From Sulfuriferula multivorans (GTDB taxonomy: Bacteria; Pseudomonadota; Gammaproteobacteria; Burkholderiales; Sulfuriferulaceae): DNA of 64,000 nucleotides. Made by a program: the position numbers and the translations under genes. Position 1 is the stretch's first letter. The number at the start of each line of letters is the position of its first letter. Below, one piece after another: positions 45,338-54,629 of this stretch. Location: contig NZ_BGOW01000021.1 in NCBI RefSeq assembly GCF_003851125.1, positions 1-64,000 of the forward strand, given 5' to 3'. Under the pieces are notes generated by a model that saw only the letters and a list, made by a program, of their open reading frames with translations, was not told the origin of the DNA and ran no database searches.

Positions 45338-46838
45338 GCGCGTCTTCCGAATTACAGATAGGCAACAACAAACGAAAACGAGCACCAGCGCCAGCTTGTT
45401 TCAAAAGCTCAATCTCCCCACCATGCGCACGCGCATATTCACGGGCAATGGATAAGCCAAGGCCGGTTCCCTGGACGTGCATATCAGGCGCCTTGCGCCC
45501 TTGATAAAAAGGCTCGAATACCCTGGCATGGTCAGCTTCCTCAACGCCCGGTCCCGAATCCGCAACTTCCAGCCAAACAGACTCGCGAACCCGCCTCACA
45601 TTGATTTTAATATGCCCTCCTGGAGGAGAAAACTTCACCGCATTCGACACGAGATTATCCACAATAATGCCAATTTTTTGCTGGTCACACTCAACCGTCA
45701 GGTCAGAGCATGTCAGTTCGACTTGCAGGTTTTTGTTCATGATTGCGAGTTTTTGATCCTGCAACACATCCTCTACAATTTTTTTCAACGCCGCCGGGCA
45801 TTTTACAAGCCCGTTTTGTCCATTTTGAAGTGCGCTGTAATTAAGCAAATCCTCGATGCGTTTTTGCAATTGTATACTGTTGGTGTACAGAATATTTGCG
45901 ATCTGACGCTGCTTCACGCTCAACTCGCCAGCCACCCCTTCCACCAGCAAATCGGCACCCTCGCGCATGGCTGTGAGCGGTGTCTTGAGTTCATGCGAAA
46001 CATGTCGCAGAAAGCGGGTCTTCTGCTCTTCCACTTCCAGCAGGCGCCGGCGCATCCAGTCCAGCCTTTGCCCAAGGTACCTCAAATCCTGCGGGCCTTC
46101 CACGCTCACTGCTTTGGTAAGTTCGCCCTCTCCCATGGTCCTGATGGCGGCATCGATCTGTCGAATCGGACGTGCAATCAATACCGAAAAACCGAGCGCC
46201 AGCAGGATAGCAAACGGGACCAGCGCGAGCAGTTGCCATACCACAATCGATCGTGCATGCCAGGCCATGTCCTGCATTGCGGTCACTTCGCGCTCAATCA
46301 ACGCATAACCACTAGACGAGAAAGCGCGTGCCGTATCCAGCAAGGGCACAAAATCACTGACGATTTCCTGCAAACCCTGTGATGATCGGCGCGCCGAAGA
46401 TACCTGCTGAAAAATGGCTGATTCAGAAGCTGTGAGTCTGTCCAGCACCTGTTTCTGGTCCGGGCGTAAAGACAATGCAGAGAGACTCATTGCCGTACTC
46501 GCGAATTTCGCGTGTGCCTGAAAATAACCCTCCAGCAAGGATGCATCGCCGAGGATCAGCGTTTGCCGCACACTACGTTCCATGGTGGAGATTTCATCCA
46601 GCAGAACGCGGCTGCCATGCGCGATCTGCGCTGCCTGGTAAACCGCTTTGCGGCTCTGCTCGGCCAGTTTATCAATAGATAAAGCGCTATTGATGAGGGC
46701 GATGATAAGCGGCAGCGCCACCAGAACAAATCCGATGAGAATCAGTTTCAGGAAGGACTTTGGATTATGCCGCAGCAATCCTTTGGAAACGGGCGCGGAT
46801 TCATCCTCCAATTCAACGAGCGGCGTGCCTGCTTTCAT
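45330..46838 (-). CDS. glrK: Sensor histidine kinase GlrK (QseE)
   Basis: The 502-residue kinase has two membrane helices (about 30-51 and 200-222) flanking a helical periplasmic domain of about 150 residues, then a HAMP linker and the dimerisation domain with phosphoacceptor His282 (FLRHVSHELKTPLTAM). The ATPase domain has the N box (IIVDNLVSNAVKFSPPGG) and the glycine-rich boxes VADSGPGVE and GTGLGLSIARE. It is the first gene of the glrK-qseG-glrR operon. In other bacteria the system responds to envelope conditions. Confidence 0.92.
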   Translation of the reverse strand: MKAGTPLVELEDESAPVSKGLLRHNPKSFLKLILIGFVLVALPLIIALINSALSIDKLAEQSRKAVYQAAQIAHGSRVLLDEISTMERSVRQTLILGDASLLEGYFQAHAKFASTAMSLSALSLRPDQKQVLDRLTASESAIFQQVSSARRSSQGLQEIVSDFVPLLDTARAFSSSGYALIEREVTAMQDMAWHARSIVVWQLLALVPFAILLALGFSVLIARPIRQIDAAIRTMGEGELTKAVSVEGPQDLRYLGQRLDWMRRRLLEVEEQKTRFLRHVSHELKTPLTAMREGADLLVEGVAGELSVKQRQIANILYTNSIQLQKRIEDLLNYSALQNGQNGLVKCPAALKKIVEDVLQDQKLAIMNKNLQVELTCSDLTVECDQQKIGIIVDNLVSNAVKFSPPGGHIKINVRRVRESVWLEVADSGPGVEEADHARVFEPFYQGRKAPDMHVQGTGLGLSIAREYARAHGGEIELLKQAGAGARFRLLLPICNSEDAHV

Positions 46839-46952
46839 TTCCTGAATCCTCTAGCCGGATTTGGGCATTCCCGGCATGTTTCAATCGTCCGGCAATAGCG
46901 GCAAAGCCTGACAAGTTTAAGGACTCGCATCGTTTGTTCGGTCAGATCGAAC

Positions 46953-46976
46953 GGGCAGGGCAACACGCCCCTGCCC
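46953..46976. terminator. GC-rich hairpin between glrK and the DsbG-like gene
   Basis: GGGCAGGG (46953-46960) and CCCTGCCC (46969-46976) form a perfect eight-pair stem with an eight-base loop, starting ten bases after the stop of the gene at 46987-47835. There is no T run, so it is either a weak terminator or an mRNA-stabilising stem. Confidence 0.5.
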
Positions 46977-46986
46977 TGAAGTTCAC

Positions 46987-47835
46987 TTAACGGAATCTGG
47001 CCAGTTCCGGGTCATCAATTTTCTGCTCAGGCAAACCTGTCATGGCCGGCAATTCAGACAATTTAGGCATGCCGTTCTTGACCATTATCTTACCGCTCTT
47101 GTCTTTCCACACGATACCCGGCGTACCGTTAAAACCGAATTTTTGCATCAACTCGGCATTTTTTTCCAGTTTCTTGGCAATCTCAGGGTAAGCGCTGGCT
47201 GTGTATTTTGCAGGAGGATTTTTTTCCTTGCCGAAATTCTGCTCATTCGCGCGAAATGCCGAGGTCGGATTCGCCGAGGCCAGCATTTCTATCGCTTTAG
47301 GCAGGCTGCTCGGCGCGAGGTATGCAACCGGCACCCAACGGACTTGTAAACCAGCCGCTTCATACGGCTGCAGCGCTTTCCAGGTCATATGGCAAAACGG
47401 ACAGTTTGGATCGAAGAACGCATACAGGATGCCTTTAGGCGCCTTGGCGCCTTCCACGATCATCGTGGTTTTTTCCAGATACTTGAAGACAGCCGCGAAA
47501 TCCGGTTTCGGGATATATTTCTCGGCATATTCCTGCGACAGATTGGCGCCACTCTCGCTGATCATCAAACCCGCCACCAGCGTTTTACTGTCAGGCGTGG
47601 TGAATACGATGGAGTATTGCCCCTCGCGGGAAAGTACCCACCCGGTCATCCCTGATGCGGCAGGAAAAGATTTTGCAACCTTGACGCCCTGATTAACGGC
47701 GGTCTGAATGACCTTGGGATATTCGGCCGCGAATGCGCTGGTGGAAAGGCCCAACACAATTCCAAACACGGCTGTTTTTTGCTTCAATGATAATTTCAAT
47801 TTCATTCCTTTTTGATTGGAGAATTTGGGTAGCAT
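46987..47835 (-). CDS. DsbG/DsbC-like periplasmic thiol:disulfide protein
   Basis: The 282-residue precursor has a signal peptide (about 11-37, ending SAFA) and an N-terminal dimerisation-like part. A thioredoxin-fold domain carries the active site CPFC (Cys145-Cys148) in FFDPNCPFCHMTWKAL and the cis-proline loop FGFNGTPGIVWKD. The length and the TPGIVWKD motif favour DsbG over DsbA. Such proteins isomerise disulfides or reduce sulfenylated cysteines in the periplasm. The start is uncertain: the ATG at 47805 gives a neater signal peptide, but its ribosome site would be too close. Confidence 0.85.
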   Translation of the reverse strand: MLPKFSNQKGMKLKLSLKQKTAVFGIVLGLSTSAFAAEYPKVIQTAVNQGVKVAKSFPAASGMTGWVLSREGQYSIVFTTPDSKTLVAGLMISESGANLSQEYAEKYIPKPDFAAVFKYLEKTTMIVEGAKAPKGILYAFFDPNCPFCHMTWKALQPYEAAGLQVRWVPVAYLAPSSLPKAIEMLASANPTSAFRANEQNFGKEKNPPAKYTASAYPEIAKKLEKNAELMQKFGFNGTPGIVWKDKSGKIMVKNGMPKLSELPAMTGLPEQKIDDPELARFR

Positions 47836-47942
47836 GCAACATTTGCCCTGCCGGTTAAGAATGCTATAAAAAGCGCTCTCCGTTTAGGGAGGAAGAACTC
47901 AATTTAGTTCATATTGAACTACTGAAATGGTGCTTGCTTGAT

Positions 47943-47957
47943 GTTGCAACGTGCAAC
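47943..47957. repeat. Short palindrome upstream of the DsbG-like gene
   Basis: GTTGCA-ACG-TGCAAC is a perfect six-base inverted repeat about 110 bases before the start codon. Possibly an operator; no other support. Confidence 0.35.
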
Positions 47958-48003
47958 TTCCACCATCACGCGACAGTGATCAGAACATAGACCGATCCCG
48001 GCC

Positions 48004-48576
48004 TCACCGCCCATGCCTGATCACTTCCGGCACCGCCTGGCGCAGGTAGTAAGCCATTGACCACAGCGTCAGCACGGCGGCCAGCCAGATCAGCCAGGTG
48101 CCGATTTGCTGGGTATCCAGACCCAGGAAAGTCTCATGGAATAGCAGCAGCAGGATGGCGACCATTTGCGCCACGGTTTTGAGTTTGCCGATCATCGATA
48201 CCGCCACGCTGCCGCGTGCGCCGATGCTGGCCATCCATTCGCGCAACGCGGAGATGGTGATTTCGCGACCGATGATGATGAGCGCGATGAGCGCATCCAC
48301 GCGCCCCAGTTTCACCAGCACGATCAGTGCGGCGGCGACCATCAGCTTGTCGGCCACCGGGTCGAGAAAGGCGCCGAAGGCGGAGGTCTGGTTGAGGATG
48401 CGCGCCAGATAGCCGTCCAGCCAGTCGGTAATGGCGGCGATGCCAAACATGCCGGCGGCAATCAGGTTTATTTGATGCGGAGTGAGCCAGCCGTCCGGCA
48501 GATAGAACACGGCGACGACCAGCGGGATCATGATGATACGCAGCCAGGTGAGCAGGTTGGGTAGATTAAGCGGCAT
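48004..48576 (-). CDS. pgsA: CDP-diacylglycerol--glycerol-3-phosphate 3-phosphatidyltransferase
   Basis: PgsA makes phosphatidylglycerophosphate, the precursor of phosphatidylglycerol and cardiolipin, from the CDP-diacylglycerol that CdsA supplies. The 190-residue membrane protein has the CDP-alcohol phosphotransferase motif DWLDGYLARILNQTSAFGAFLDPVADKL (D-G-x2-A-R-x8-G-x3-D-x3-D). It follows uvrC by 26 bases, a conserved linkage. The tRNA genes that often follow pgsA are absent. Confidence 0.95.
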   Translation of the reverse strand: MPLNLPNLLTWLRIIMIPLVVAVFYLPDGWLTPHQINLIAAGMFGIAAITDWLDGYLARILNQTSAFGAFLDPVADKLMVAAALIVLVKLGRVDALIALIIIGREITISALREWMASIGARGSVAVSMIGKLKTVAQMVAILLLLFHETFLGLDTQQIGTWLIWLAAVLTLWSMAYYLRQAVPEVIRHGR

Positions 48577-48602
48577 GGCGTGAATTTTAGTGAGATATCC
48601 GG

Positions 48603-50408
48603 CTAGTGTAATTCACGGTATATCTTTTCAGCCAGCGCGCGGCTGATTCCATCGATCTGGGCGATCTCTTCCACCCCTGCATTTTGCAAGCCGCGCAGGC
48701 CACCGAAATTTTCCAGCAATTTTTGCCGGCGCTTCGGGCCGATGCCGCCGATGTCTTCCAGCGCCGAGTGGGTGCGTGCCTTGCCGCGCCGTGCGCGGTG
48801 GCCGGTAATGGCGAAACGGTGCGCTTCGTCGCGGATTTGCTGGATCAGGTGCAGGCCGGGATGATCGCCGGGCAAACGCGTGGCGCGGCCATCGGTGCTG
48901 ATGAGCTGCTCCATACCGGCCTTGCGCTCGACCCCTTTGGCGACACCGATCAACTCGATGTCGGTGATGCCAAGTTCAGCCATGACCTCGCTGGCGATAT
49001 TGAGCTGGCCGGTGCCGCCGTCGATCAGGATCAGGTCGGGGCGCCTGGCCTCGGTCTGCTGGATTTTGGTGTAGCGCCGGGTCAGCGCATCGCGCATCGC
49101 CGCATAGTCGTCGCCGGGAGTGATGCCGCTGATGTTGTAGCGCCGGTACTCGCCATTCTGCATCGCGCCCTTGTCGTACACCACGCACGACGCCACCGTC
49201 GCCTCGCCCATGGTGTGGCTGATATCGAAACACTCGATGCGCTGCACATTAGGCAGGACAAGCGCTTCCTGCAGCGCGGTGAGACGCGCCTCTTGCGTGG
49301 CTTTTTGCGCGACCTGGCGGGTGATGGCGATGCGCGCATTGCCCTGCGTCATGGCCAGCCAGCTGCGGCGTTCGCCGATGGGGTTGACCTGGATGCTGAC
49401 CTTGCGCCCGGCCTGCTCGCTGAAAACTGCCGCCAGTGCGTCAGCATCAACCGGTTCTGAAACGATGATCTGCGGCGGAATGGCGCGATTGAGATAATGC
49501 TGGGAGAGAAAGGCTTCCATGGCTTCTTTGGGGACAACGTCCTGGGCATTTTGCGGGAACAGGGTCTTGTCGCCCAGATGCCGCCCGCCGCGTATCATCA
49601 GCAGGTTAACACACAGCAGACCCTGCTCGGCCACCACGGCCACCACGTCCACATCCGCCTGACTCTGGCTGGCTACAAACTGCTTTTCGCGCACCGCCGT
49701 GAGGCTCTTGATCTGGTCGCGATACAACGCTGCTTCTTCATAGCGCATGGCATCCGCAGACTGCTGCATTTTTTCGGTGATTGACTGCAATACCTCGTTT
49801 TCCTTGCCCTCCAGAAACAGCGCGGCATTCTTCACGTCGGCGGCGTAGTCTTCGGCGCTGATCAAATCCACGCACGGCGCAGTACAACGCTTGATCTGGT
49901 GCAGCAGGCACGGACGCGAGCGATGATTGAATACGCTGTCCTCGCAGGTACGCAGGCGGAACACCTTTTGCAGAATCTGGATGCTGTTGCGCACCGCATA
50001 GGAATTGGGAAACGGGCCGAAGCACCGGTCCTGGCGCTGCGGCGTGCCGCGGAAATAGGCCAGGCGCGGATAGCGGTGGCCGCTGAGCATGAGATAGGGA
50101 TAGGACTTGTCGTCGCGAAACAGGATGTTGTAACGCGGCGATAGCGCCTTGATCAGGTTGTTCTCCAGCACCAGCGCTTCGGATTCGGAGCGCGTGACGG
50201 TGATCTCCACGCTGGCAATTTTCGCCACCATCAGACGGATGCGCGGGCTCTGGTCGGTCTTCTGGAAATACGAGGTCACGCGTTTTTTCAGGTCGCGCGC
50301 CTTGCCCACATACAGCACTTCGCCATCCTGCCCGAGCATGCGATACACGCCGGGTAATCCTGGCAGTGTGGCGAGAAATGCCTTGCTGTCGAAACTTTCA
50401 GTTTTCAT
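48603..50408 (-). CDS. uvrC: Excinuclease ABC subunit C
   Basis: UvrC makes both incisions in nucleotide excision repair. The 601-residue protein has the N-terminal GIY-YIG nuclease (LPGLPGVYRMLGQDGEVLYVGKA), a UVR motif (EKMQQSADAMRYEEAALYRDQ), the RNase H-like 5'-nuclease (VQRIECFDISHTMGEATVAS, LILIDGGTGQL) and a C-terminal helix-hairpin-helix pair. I use the ATG at 50408; it lies within the last codons of the tautomerase gene (11-base overlap). Confidence 0.96.
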   Translation of the reverse strand: MKTESFDSKAFLATLPGLPGVYRMLGQDGEVLYVGKARDLKKRVTSYFQKTDQSPRIRLMVAKIASVEITVTRSESEALVLENNLIKALSPRYNILFRDDKSYPYLMLSGHRYPRLAYFRGTPQRQDRCFGPFPNSYAVRNSIQILQKVFRLRTCEDSVFNHRSRPCLLHQIKRCTAPCVDLISAEDYAADVKNAALFLEGKENEVLQSITEKMQQSADAMRYEEAALYRDQIKSLTAVREKQFVASQSQADVDVVAVVAEQGLLCVNLLMIRGGRHLGDKTLFPQNAQDVVPKEAMEAFLSQHYLNRAIPPQIIVSEPVDADALAAVFSEQAGRKVSIQVNPIGERRSWLAMTQGNARIAITRQVAQKATQEARLTALQEALVLPNVQRIECFDISHTMGEATVASCVVYDKGAMQNGEYRRYNISGITPGDDYAAMRDALTRRYTKIQQTEARRPDLILIDGGTGQLNIASEVMAELGITDIELIGVAKGVERKAGMEQLISTDGRATRLPGDHPGLHLIQQIRDEAHRFAITGHRARRGKARTHSALEDIGGIGPKRRQKLLENFGGLRGLQNAGVEEIAQIDGISRALAEKIYRELH

Positions 50409-50583
50409 CCAGCAATTTGCCCGCGATTGCCCAGTTTTCTTCCGGCAATTCATCGAAGGCAATATAAGTGTACGAGGCAGGCTTACCCGCCACACGCTCC
50501 AGCGTACCGGTGATTTCTTCGGCGATTTTCTGCTTCTGTTCGCGGCTCAAACTACCTGCGATACGGATATTCACATAAGGCAT
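50398..50583 (-). CDS. 4-oxalocrotonate tautomerase family enzyme
   Basis: The 61-residue protein begins MPYVNIRIAGSLSREQKQKI, giving the catalytic N-terminal proline after Met removal, and has the helix AEEITGTLERVAGKP and an ENWAIAG tail. The family performs keto-enol tautomerisation or related chemistry as a hexamer. Substrate not assignable. Embedded between the uracil-DNA glycosylase and uvrC genes with minimal spacing. Confidence 0.87.
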   Translation of the reverse strand: MPYVNIRIAGSLSREQKQKIAEEITGTLERVAGKPASYTYIAFDELPEENWAIAGKLLDEN

Positions 50584-50586
50584 GGT

Positions 50587-51222
50587 TCATCTCTCCTTGT
50601 CAGCACGGATACGCGCAAACACGGCGCGGAACATGTCCGGCGTCAGGCGTCGCGTATTGGTATTGTAACGGCTGCAATGGTAGCTGTCGTAAAGCGTGCG
50701 GCCATCATCCAGTGCATGCACCGCACCGTGGCCGAACGCATGGGATTTGGCTTTCCGTCCCAGCGCCATGAGCACAGCGGCATGCGCGACGCTGCCCAAT
50801 GCAAGGATGGCCAGATCATCGGGGAGCCCCGCAATTTCATGCGCCAGATAATGATTGCACTGGCGAATCTCGGCGGTTTCCGGCTTGTTGGCCGGCGGCA
50901 GGCACTTGACTGCGTTGGTGATGCGGCAGCCATGCAATTGCAATCCATCGTCAGCACTCACGGAGGTGGGATGGCTGGCGAAACCGTAGGCGTGCAGGGT
51001 TTCGTAGAGCAATATGCCGGCGTGGTCGCCGGTAAACGGCCGGCCGCTGCGGTTGGCGCCGTGCATGCCGGGGGCCAGGCCGACAATCAACAGCCAGGGT
51101 GCGGCATCGCCAAATGGCGCAACCGGGCGCGCATGATAGGCGGGATGTGCCATGCGCACCTCATCGAGAAAACCGGCAAGACGCGGGCAGGCACGGCAGC
51201 TCAGATCAAAAGACGTCATCAA
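50587..51222 (-). CDS. Uracil-DNA glycosylase, family 5-like (UdgB)
   Basis: The 211-residue protein has motif A GLAPGMHGANRSGRPFTGD (residues 48-66), in which the usual catalytic acidic or polar residue is replaced as in family 5. The C-terminal motif reads SYHCSRYNTNTRRL. Cysteines 9, 12, 107 and 122 are placed to bind a 4Fe-4S cluster, as in families 4 and 5. It would remove uracil, and perhaps other deaminated bases, from DNA. It overlaps the transporter gene by four bases. Confidence 0.83.
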   Translation of the reverse strand: MMTSFDLSCRACPRLAGFLDEVRMAHPAYHARPVAPFGDAAPWLLIVGLAPGMHGANRSGRPFTGDHAGILLYETLHAYGFASHPTSVSADDGLQLHGCRITNAVKCLPPANKPETAEIRQCNHYLAHEIAGLPDDLAILALGSVAHAAVLMALGRKAKSHAFGHGAVHALDDGRTLYDSYHCSRYNTNTRRLTPDMFRAVFARIRADKER

Positions 51223-52169
51223 TGATGGTGCCGCGGATAAAACGGAATGCCCACCTGTTCGAGTTGAGCGGCGGGCAGTTCCGGCTGCAGGGTCACGTGG
51301 TCGATATCAAAGCGCGTGTGCAGCATTTGCCGTGTGCTGTGGAGAATACCCGGCCAATCCTGCATGGCGGGAATTTCCAGATGCGCCGACAGCGCAACCT
51401 TGCCCGAGGCCAGCGTCCAGATATGCAGGTCATGTACCGAGTTCACCCCGGTTGTCTGCGCCATCGCCAACCCTATTTCGGGCAGATCGAGATTTTGCGG
51501 CACGCCTTCCATCAAAATATGCAGCGCTTCCCTGAGCAGGCGAATGCTGGAAACCAGAATCAGCGCCACCACAAACAGCGACAGCAGCGCGTCAATCGGC
51601 AGCCAGCCGGTGAAATAGATCACCGCGCCCGCAGCCAGCGCCGCCACCGAGCCCAGCATGTCGCCCAGCACGTGCAGCAGCGCGGCGCGCACATTCAGAG
51701 TCTGTTCGCCGCGCGACAAGTGATAGGCGACAAAAATATTCACCGCCAGCCCGATGGCGGCGATCACCATCACGGCCCCGCCCTGCACCGGCTGCGGTGC
51801 TTGCAGGCGCGCGATGGCTTCCCACACGATACCCACCATCAGCGCCAGCATGAGCACGCTGTTGGCCAGTGCTGCCACCACCTCGGCGCGCACCAGGCCG
51901 TAGGAATGCCGATACGATGCCGGACGCTGCGCCAGCCAGCCGGCAAACGCCGCCAGCCCCAGCGCCAGTGAGTCGATCAGCATGTGCCCGGCATCGGAGA
52001 TCAAGGCCAGCGAGCCCGACCACCATCCTCCGCCCGCTTCCACTGCAGCAAATCCCAGGGTCAGCCAGAACGCGATGCCCACACCACCGTGACCATGGTG
52101 GTGATGGTCGTGCCCATGGTGCGCGTGGTCGTGATCGTGATCCTGATGCGTGTCTTCAGCCTTTGCCAC
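51219..52169 (-). CDS. Cation diffusion facilitator (zinc/cobalt-type efflux)
   Basis: The 316-residue inner-membrane protein has a His/Asp-rich N-terminal tail ([19 protein letters not shown]) that probably binds metal. Six membrane helices follow, with the metal-site motifs [18 protein letters not shown] and the matching [13 protein letters not shown] (helix 5), and then a cytoplasmic ferredoxin-like domain ([20 protein letters not shown]). It should export Zn or a similar divalent ion by proton antiport. I choose a GTG at 52169 with GGGAG eight bases upstream, which reduces the overlap with nagZ to 14 bases; the frame opens at 52211. Confidence 0.88.
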   Translation of the reverse strand: MAKAEDTHQDHDHDHAHHGHDHHHHGHGGVGIAFWLTLGFAAVEAGGGWWSGSLALISDAGHMLIDSLALGLAAFAGWLAQRPASYRHSYGLVRAEVVAALANSVLMLALMVGIVWEAIARLQAPQPVQGGAVMVIAAIGLAVNIFVAYHLSRGEQTLNVRAALLHVLGDMLGSVAALAAGAVIYFTGWLPIDALLSLFVVALILVSSIRLLREALHILMEGVPQNLDLPEIGLAMAQTTGVNSVHDLHIWTLASGKVALSAHLEIPAMQDWPGILHSTRQMLHTRFDIDHVTLQPELPAAQLEQVGIPFYPRHHH

Positions 52170-53232
52170 AAGTATTACTCCCGTCGGTTTCCCATAAATC
52201 TGCGCTGCCATGCCCTATACCGGCGATGGCGTGAACGGCAGCAGCGTAACGTGCCTGCTCGCGTAATTCCGTCATGCCGGGTGGATGCGGTTTGCCGTGC
52301 AGGCGTGCGATGCGGGCAATGCTGGTGGCCGGCATGCGCCAGTTCAGATTAGCCAGCACTTCATCGGCAGCCGCGCAGTTGTTGCACACCAGCGCCATGT
52401 CGCAGCCCGCTTCGAGCGCAGCGGCGGCGCGTTCGACAATGCTGCCCGCCACGCTGGCGCCTTCCATGGAAAGATCGTCACTGAAAATCACCCCGTCAAA
52501 ACCCAGCTCGCTGCGCAATATCTGCCTCAGCCAGACCGTAGAAAATCCCGCCGGACGGCTGTCCACGGCCGGGTAGATGACATGGGCCGGCATCACACCG
52601 GTCATGCCATAGCCTGCCATACGGCGGAACGGCACCAGATCGGCCTGCTCGATGTCGGCATAGCTGCGTTCGTCCACCGGGATTTCCCGATGTGAATCGG
52701 CGCGCACGAAACCATGGCCGGGGAAATGCTTGCCAACGCTGCCCATGCCTGCGTCCCTGAGGCCGAGCATGAGCTGATGCGCGAGGTCGGCGACGGCATC
52801 CGCATCGCTGTGAAAGGCGCGGTCGCCGATCACGCCGGATGCGCCGTAATCCAGATCCAGCACCGGCGTGAAGCTCAGATCCACACCGTGCGCGCGCAAC
52901 TCGGCAGCCAGTACATAGCCGCATTCGCGCGCCAGCCGCCGCGCCTCGGCGGGATGCCGATCCCATATCCGCCCCAGCTCGCGCATCGGCGGCAGCACCG
53001 TGAAGCTCTCGCGGAAACGCTGCACCCGCCCGCCTTCGTGATCCACCGCGATGAGCAGATGCGGCGTGCGCAGCGCGTGGATTTCGGCCGTCAGCGCAAG
53101 CAGTTGCGCGGGAGACTGATAATTGCGCGCAAACAGAATCACGCCGCCCACCAGCGGATGCGCAAGGCGGCGGCGGTCGTCGTCGGTGAGTGCCGCGCCG
53201 GGCACGTCGAGCATGATGGGACCCAGGCTCAT
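52156..53232 (-). CDS. nagZ: Beta-N-acetylhexosaminidase (NagZ)
   Basis: NagZ removes GlcNAc from cell-wall muropeptides in the cytoplasm during peptidoglycan recycling. The 358-residue glycoside hydrolase family 3 protein has [20 protein letters not shown], the [18 protein letters not shown] signature with the catalytic His/Asp dyad region, and [12 protein letters not shown] with the nucleophile Asp. The ATG overlaps the acpS stop by four bases. Confidence 0.95.
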   Translation of the reverse strand: MSLGPIMLDVPGAALTDDDRRRLAHPLVGGVILFARNYQSPAQLLALTAEIHALRTPHLLIAVDHEGGRVQRFRESFTVLPPMRELGRIWDRHPAEARRLARECGYVLAAELRAHGVDLSFTPVLDLDYGASGVIGDRAFHSDADAVADLAHQLMLGLRDAGMGSVGKHFPGHGFVRADSHREIPVDERSYADIEQADLVPFRRMAGYGMTGVMPAHVIYPAVDSRPAGFSTVWLRQILRSELGFDGVIFSDDLSMEGASVAGSIVERAAAALEAGCDMALVCNNCAAADEVLANLNWRMPATSIARIARLHGKPHPPGMTELREQARYAAAVHAIAGIGHGSADLWETDGSNTCGKG

Positions 53233-53612
53233 GGTGTGGTTTCCAGTATCACAAAAGCTATAACGTAATCGGATTCGTCGCTGATGGAAAGATGCGCGCG
53301 CGCCACGCCCCGTTCAGCCAGCCAGGTTTGCAGCTCTGCTGCAAACGCCAGTTCGGGTTGCCCAAGCGGGGTATGTTGCACGCGGATATTGCTTAACGCC
53401 ACCGGGCTGCGCAGGCCGGTACCGGCCGCCTTGGCCAGCGCCTCCTTGGCGGCGAAGCGTTTGGCGAGAAAGCGCGCGCCGTCGGATTTGCGCGCAAATT
53501 CCGCCCATTCTTGCGGCGCAAGAATACGCTGTACCGCACGTTCGCCGTGGCGCGCCAATAGCCGCGCCATGCGCGCCACCGCCACCATATCCGTGCCGAT
53601 ACCGTAAATCAT
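53229..53612 (-). CDS. acpS: Holo-[acyl-carrier-protein] synthase
   Basis: AcpS transfers 4'-phosphopantetheine to ACP, activating fatty acid and lipid A synthesis. The 127-residue protein has [15 protein letters not shown] with the metal-binding Asp, and [21 protein letters not shown] with the second acidic residue. I use the ATG at 53612, one base overlapping the radical-SAM stop (TGATG); the frame open to 53870 is not part of the gene. Confidence 0.95.
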   Translation of the reverse strand: MIYGIGTDMVAVARMARLLARHGERAVQRILAPQEWAEFARKSDGARFLAKRFAAKEALAKAAGTGLRSPVALSNIRVQHTPLGQPELAFAAELQTWLAERGVARAHLSISDESDYVIAFVILETTP

Positions 53613-54502
53613 CAGAGACTCACTTTCACGGCCAGCCCGCATGCGCGAATTTTTTCCGCAAATACTTCCATCCAGCCTGCCGGCAATGCCGACAAACGCG
53701 GCGCTTCGGGTTGCTGCGAGGGCCGCGCCAGACCGTACAACAGCACACCCTGCACCGGCACGCCTGCGCTTACGATGCGTCGCACAAAATCCAGATAAGC
53801 CTGCTGTTCCGCCTCCGGCGGCGCAGCGCCATCGATCGCAAACATACAGGTTTGCAGCCAGGTGGTACACAACCCGGCGGCAGTTTGCAGGTTGACAAAC
53901 ACCCGCTCCGGGCTGAGTTCGGCGTGATTGATGCGGCGCAAACCTTCGCGCGTGGCGCTGTCCAGCTTGAACCAGACTTCGCCGTTGAGCGAACGCATCT
54001 GCTGCAGCCCCGCTTGTACGTATGCCTTGTCCAGCAGGCTGCCATTGGTGATGAGAACCAGCTTGATTTTACCCGTGAGGTCGAAACGCGCCATCACCCG
54101 GCCAATCAGCTCTATCACCTCGACAAAGGCTTTGGCGCTGGTCGGCTCGCCATTGCCGGACAAGGCGATATCGTTAATGCGCCGCGCACTCTCCGGCACG
54201 CGCGTCACCATGAAGTCGCCCTGCAGCAGCTCGTGCAGAAAACCGCTCAGCTCACGTTCGAGCAGCGCCAGGTCGATTTCCGGCGCTGCACCGCGCGTGA
54301 GCCCCGGCACCTGGCAGTAAATGCAGCGCCAGTTGCAGGCATTGTTGGGATTGAGATTGATGCCCACCGATACCCCGCCGGCGCGGCGCGACACCACCGG
54401 ATAGACATAAGTCATGCCGGCGGCGTCGCGCGAATGATCGGTAGGTGTCAGAGGCTTGTTCGAGGTATCCACGATGTGAGATGGCGCGGCCAGGTCAGTC
54501 AC
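53612..54502 (-). CDS. Radical SAM protein
   Basis: The protein has the 4Fe-4S motif CNWRCIYC in NLNPNNACNWRCIYCQVPGL, an ALSGNGEPTSAKAF stretch for the SAM-binding GGE-like region, and the IKLVLITNGSLLDKA segment. The YVYPVVSRRAGGVSVGINL lead-in and the wyosine-type layout belong to a widespread but uncharacterised branch. No partner suggests a substrate. I place the start at the GTG at 54502; upstream reading to 54574 needs TTG and lacks similarity. It leads the operon acpS-nagZ-CDF-udg-tautomerase-uvrC-pgsA, where pdxJ is found in some relatives. Confidence 0.8.
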   Translation of the reverse strand: MTDLAAPSHIVDTSNKPLTPTDHSRDAAGMTYVYPVVSRRAGGVSVGINLNPNNACNWRCIYCQVPGLTRGAAPEIDLALLERELSGFLHELLQGDFMVTRVPESARRINDIALSGNGEPTSAKAFVEVIELIGRVMARFDLTGKIKLVLITNGSLLDKAYVQAGLQQMRSLNGEVWFKLDSATREGLRRINHAELSPERVFVNLQTAAGLCTTWLQTCMFAIDGAAPPEAEQQAYLDFVRRIVSAGVPVQGVLLYGLARPSQQPEAPRLSALPAGWMEVFAEKIRACGLAVKVSL

Positions 54503-54629
54503 GCTTAGGCTGGCAGCCGCTTGAAAACCGTTATCAGAAATATCCCTGCCAACGCACGGCGCTTGCAGGCCCAAGGGATGTACGCAATTGTATCATCGCA
54601 GCGGGTTTCAGGCGCTTACGGGGTAATTT

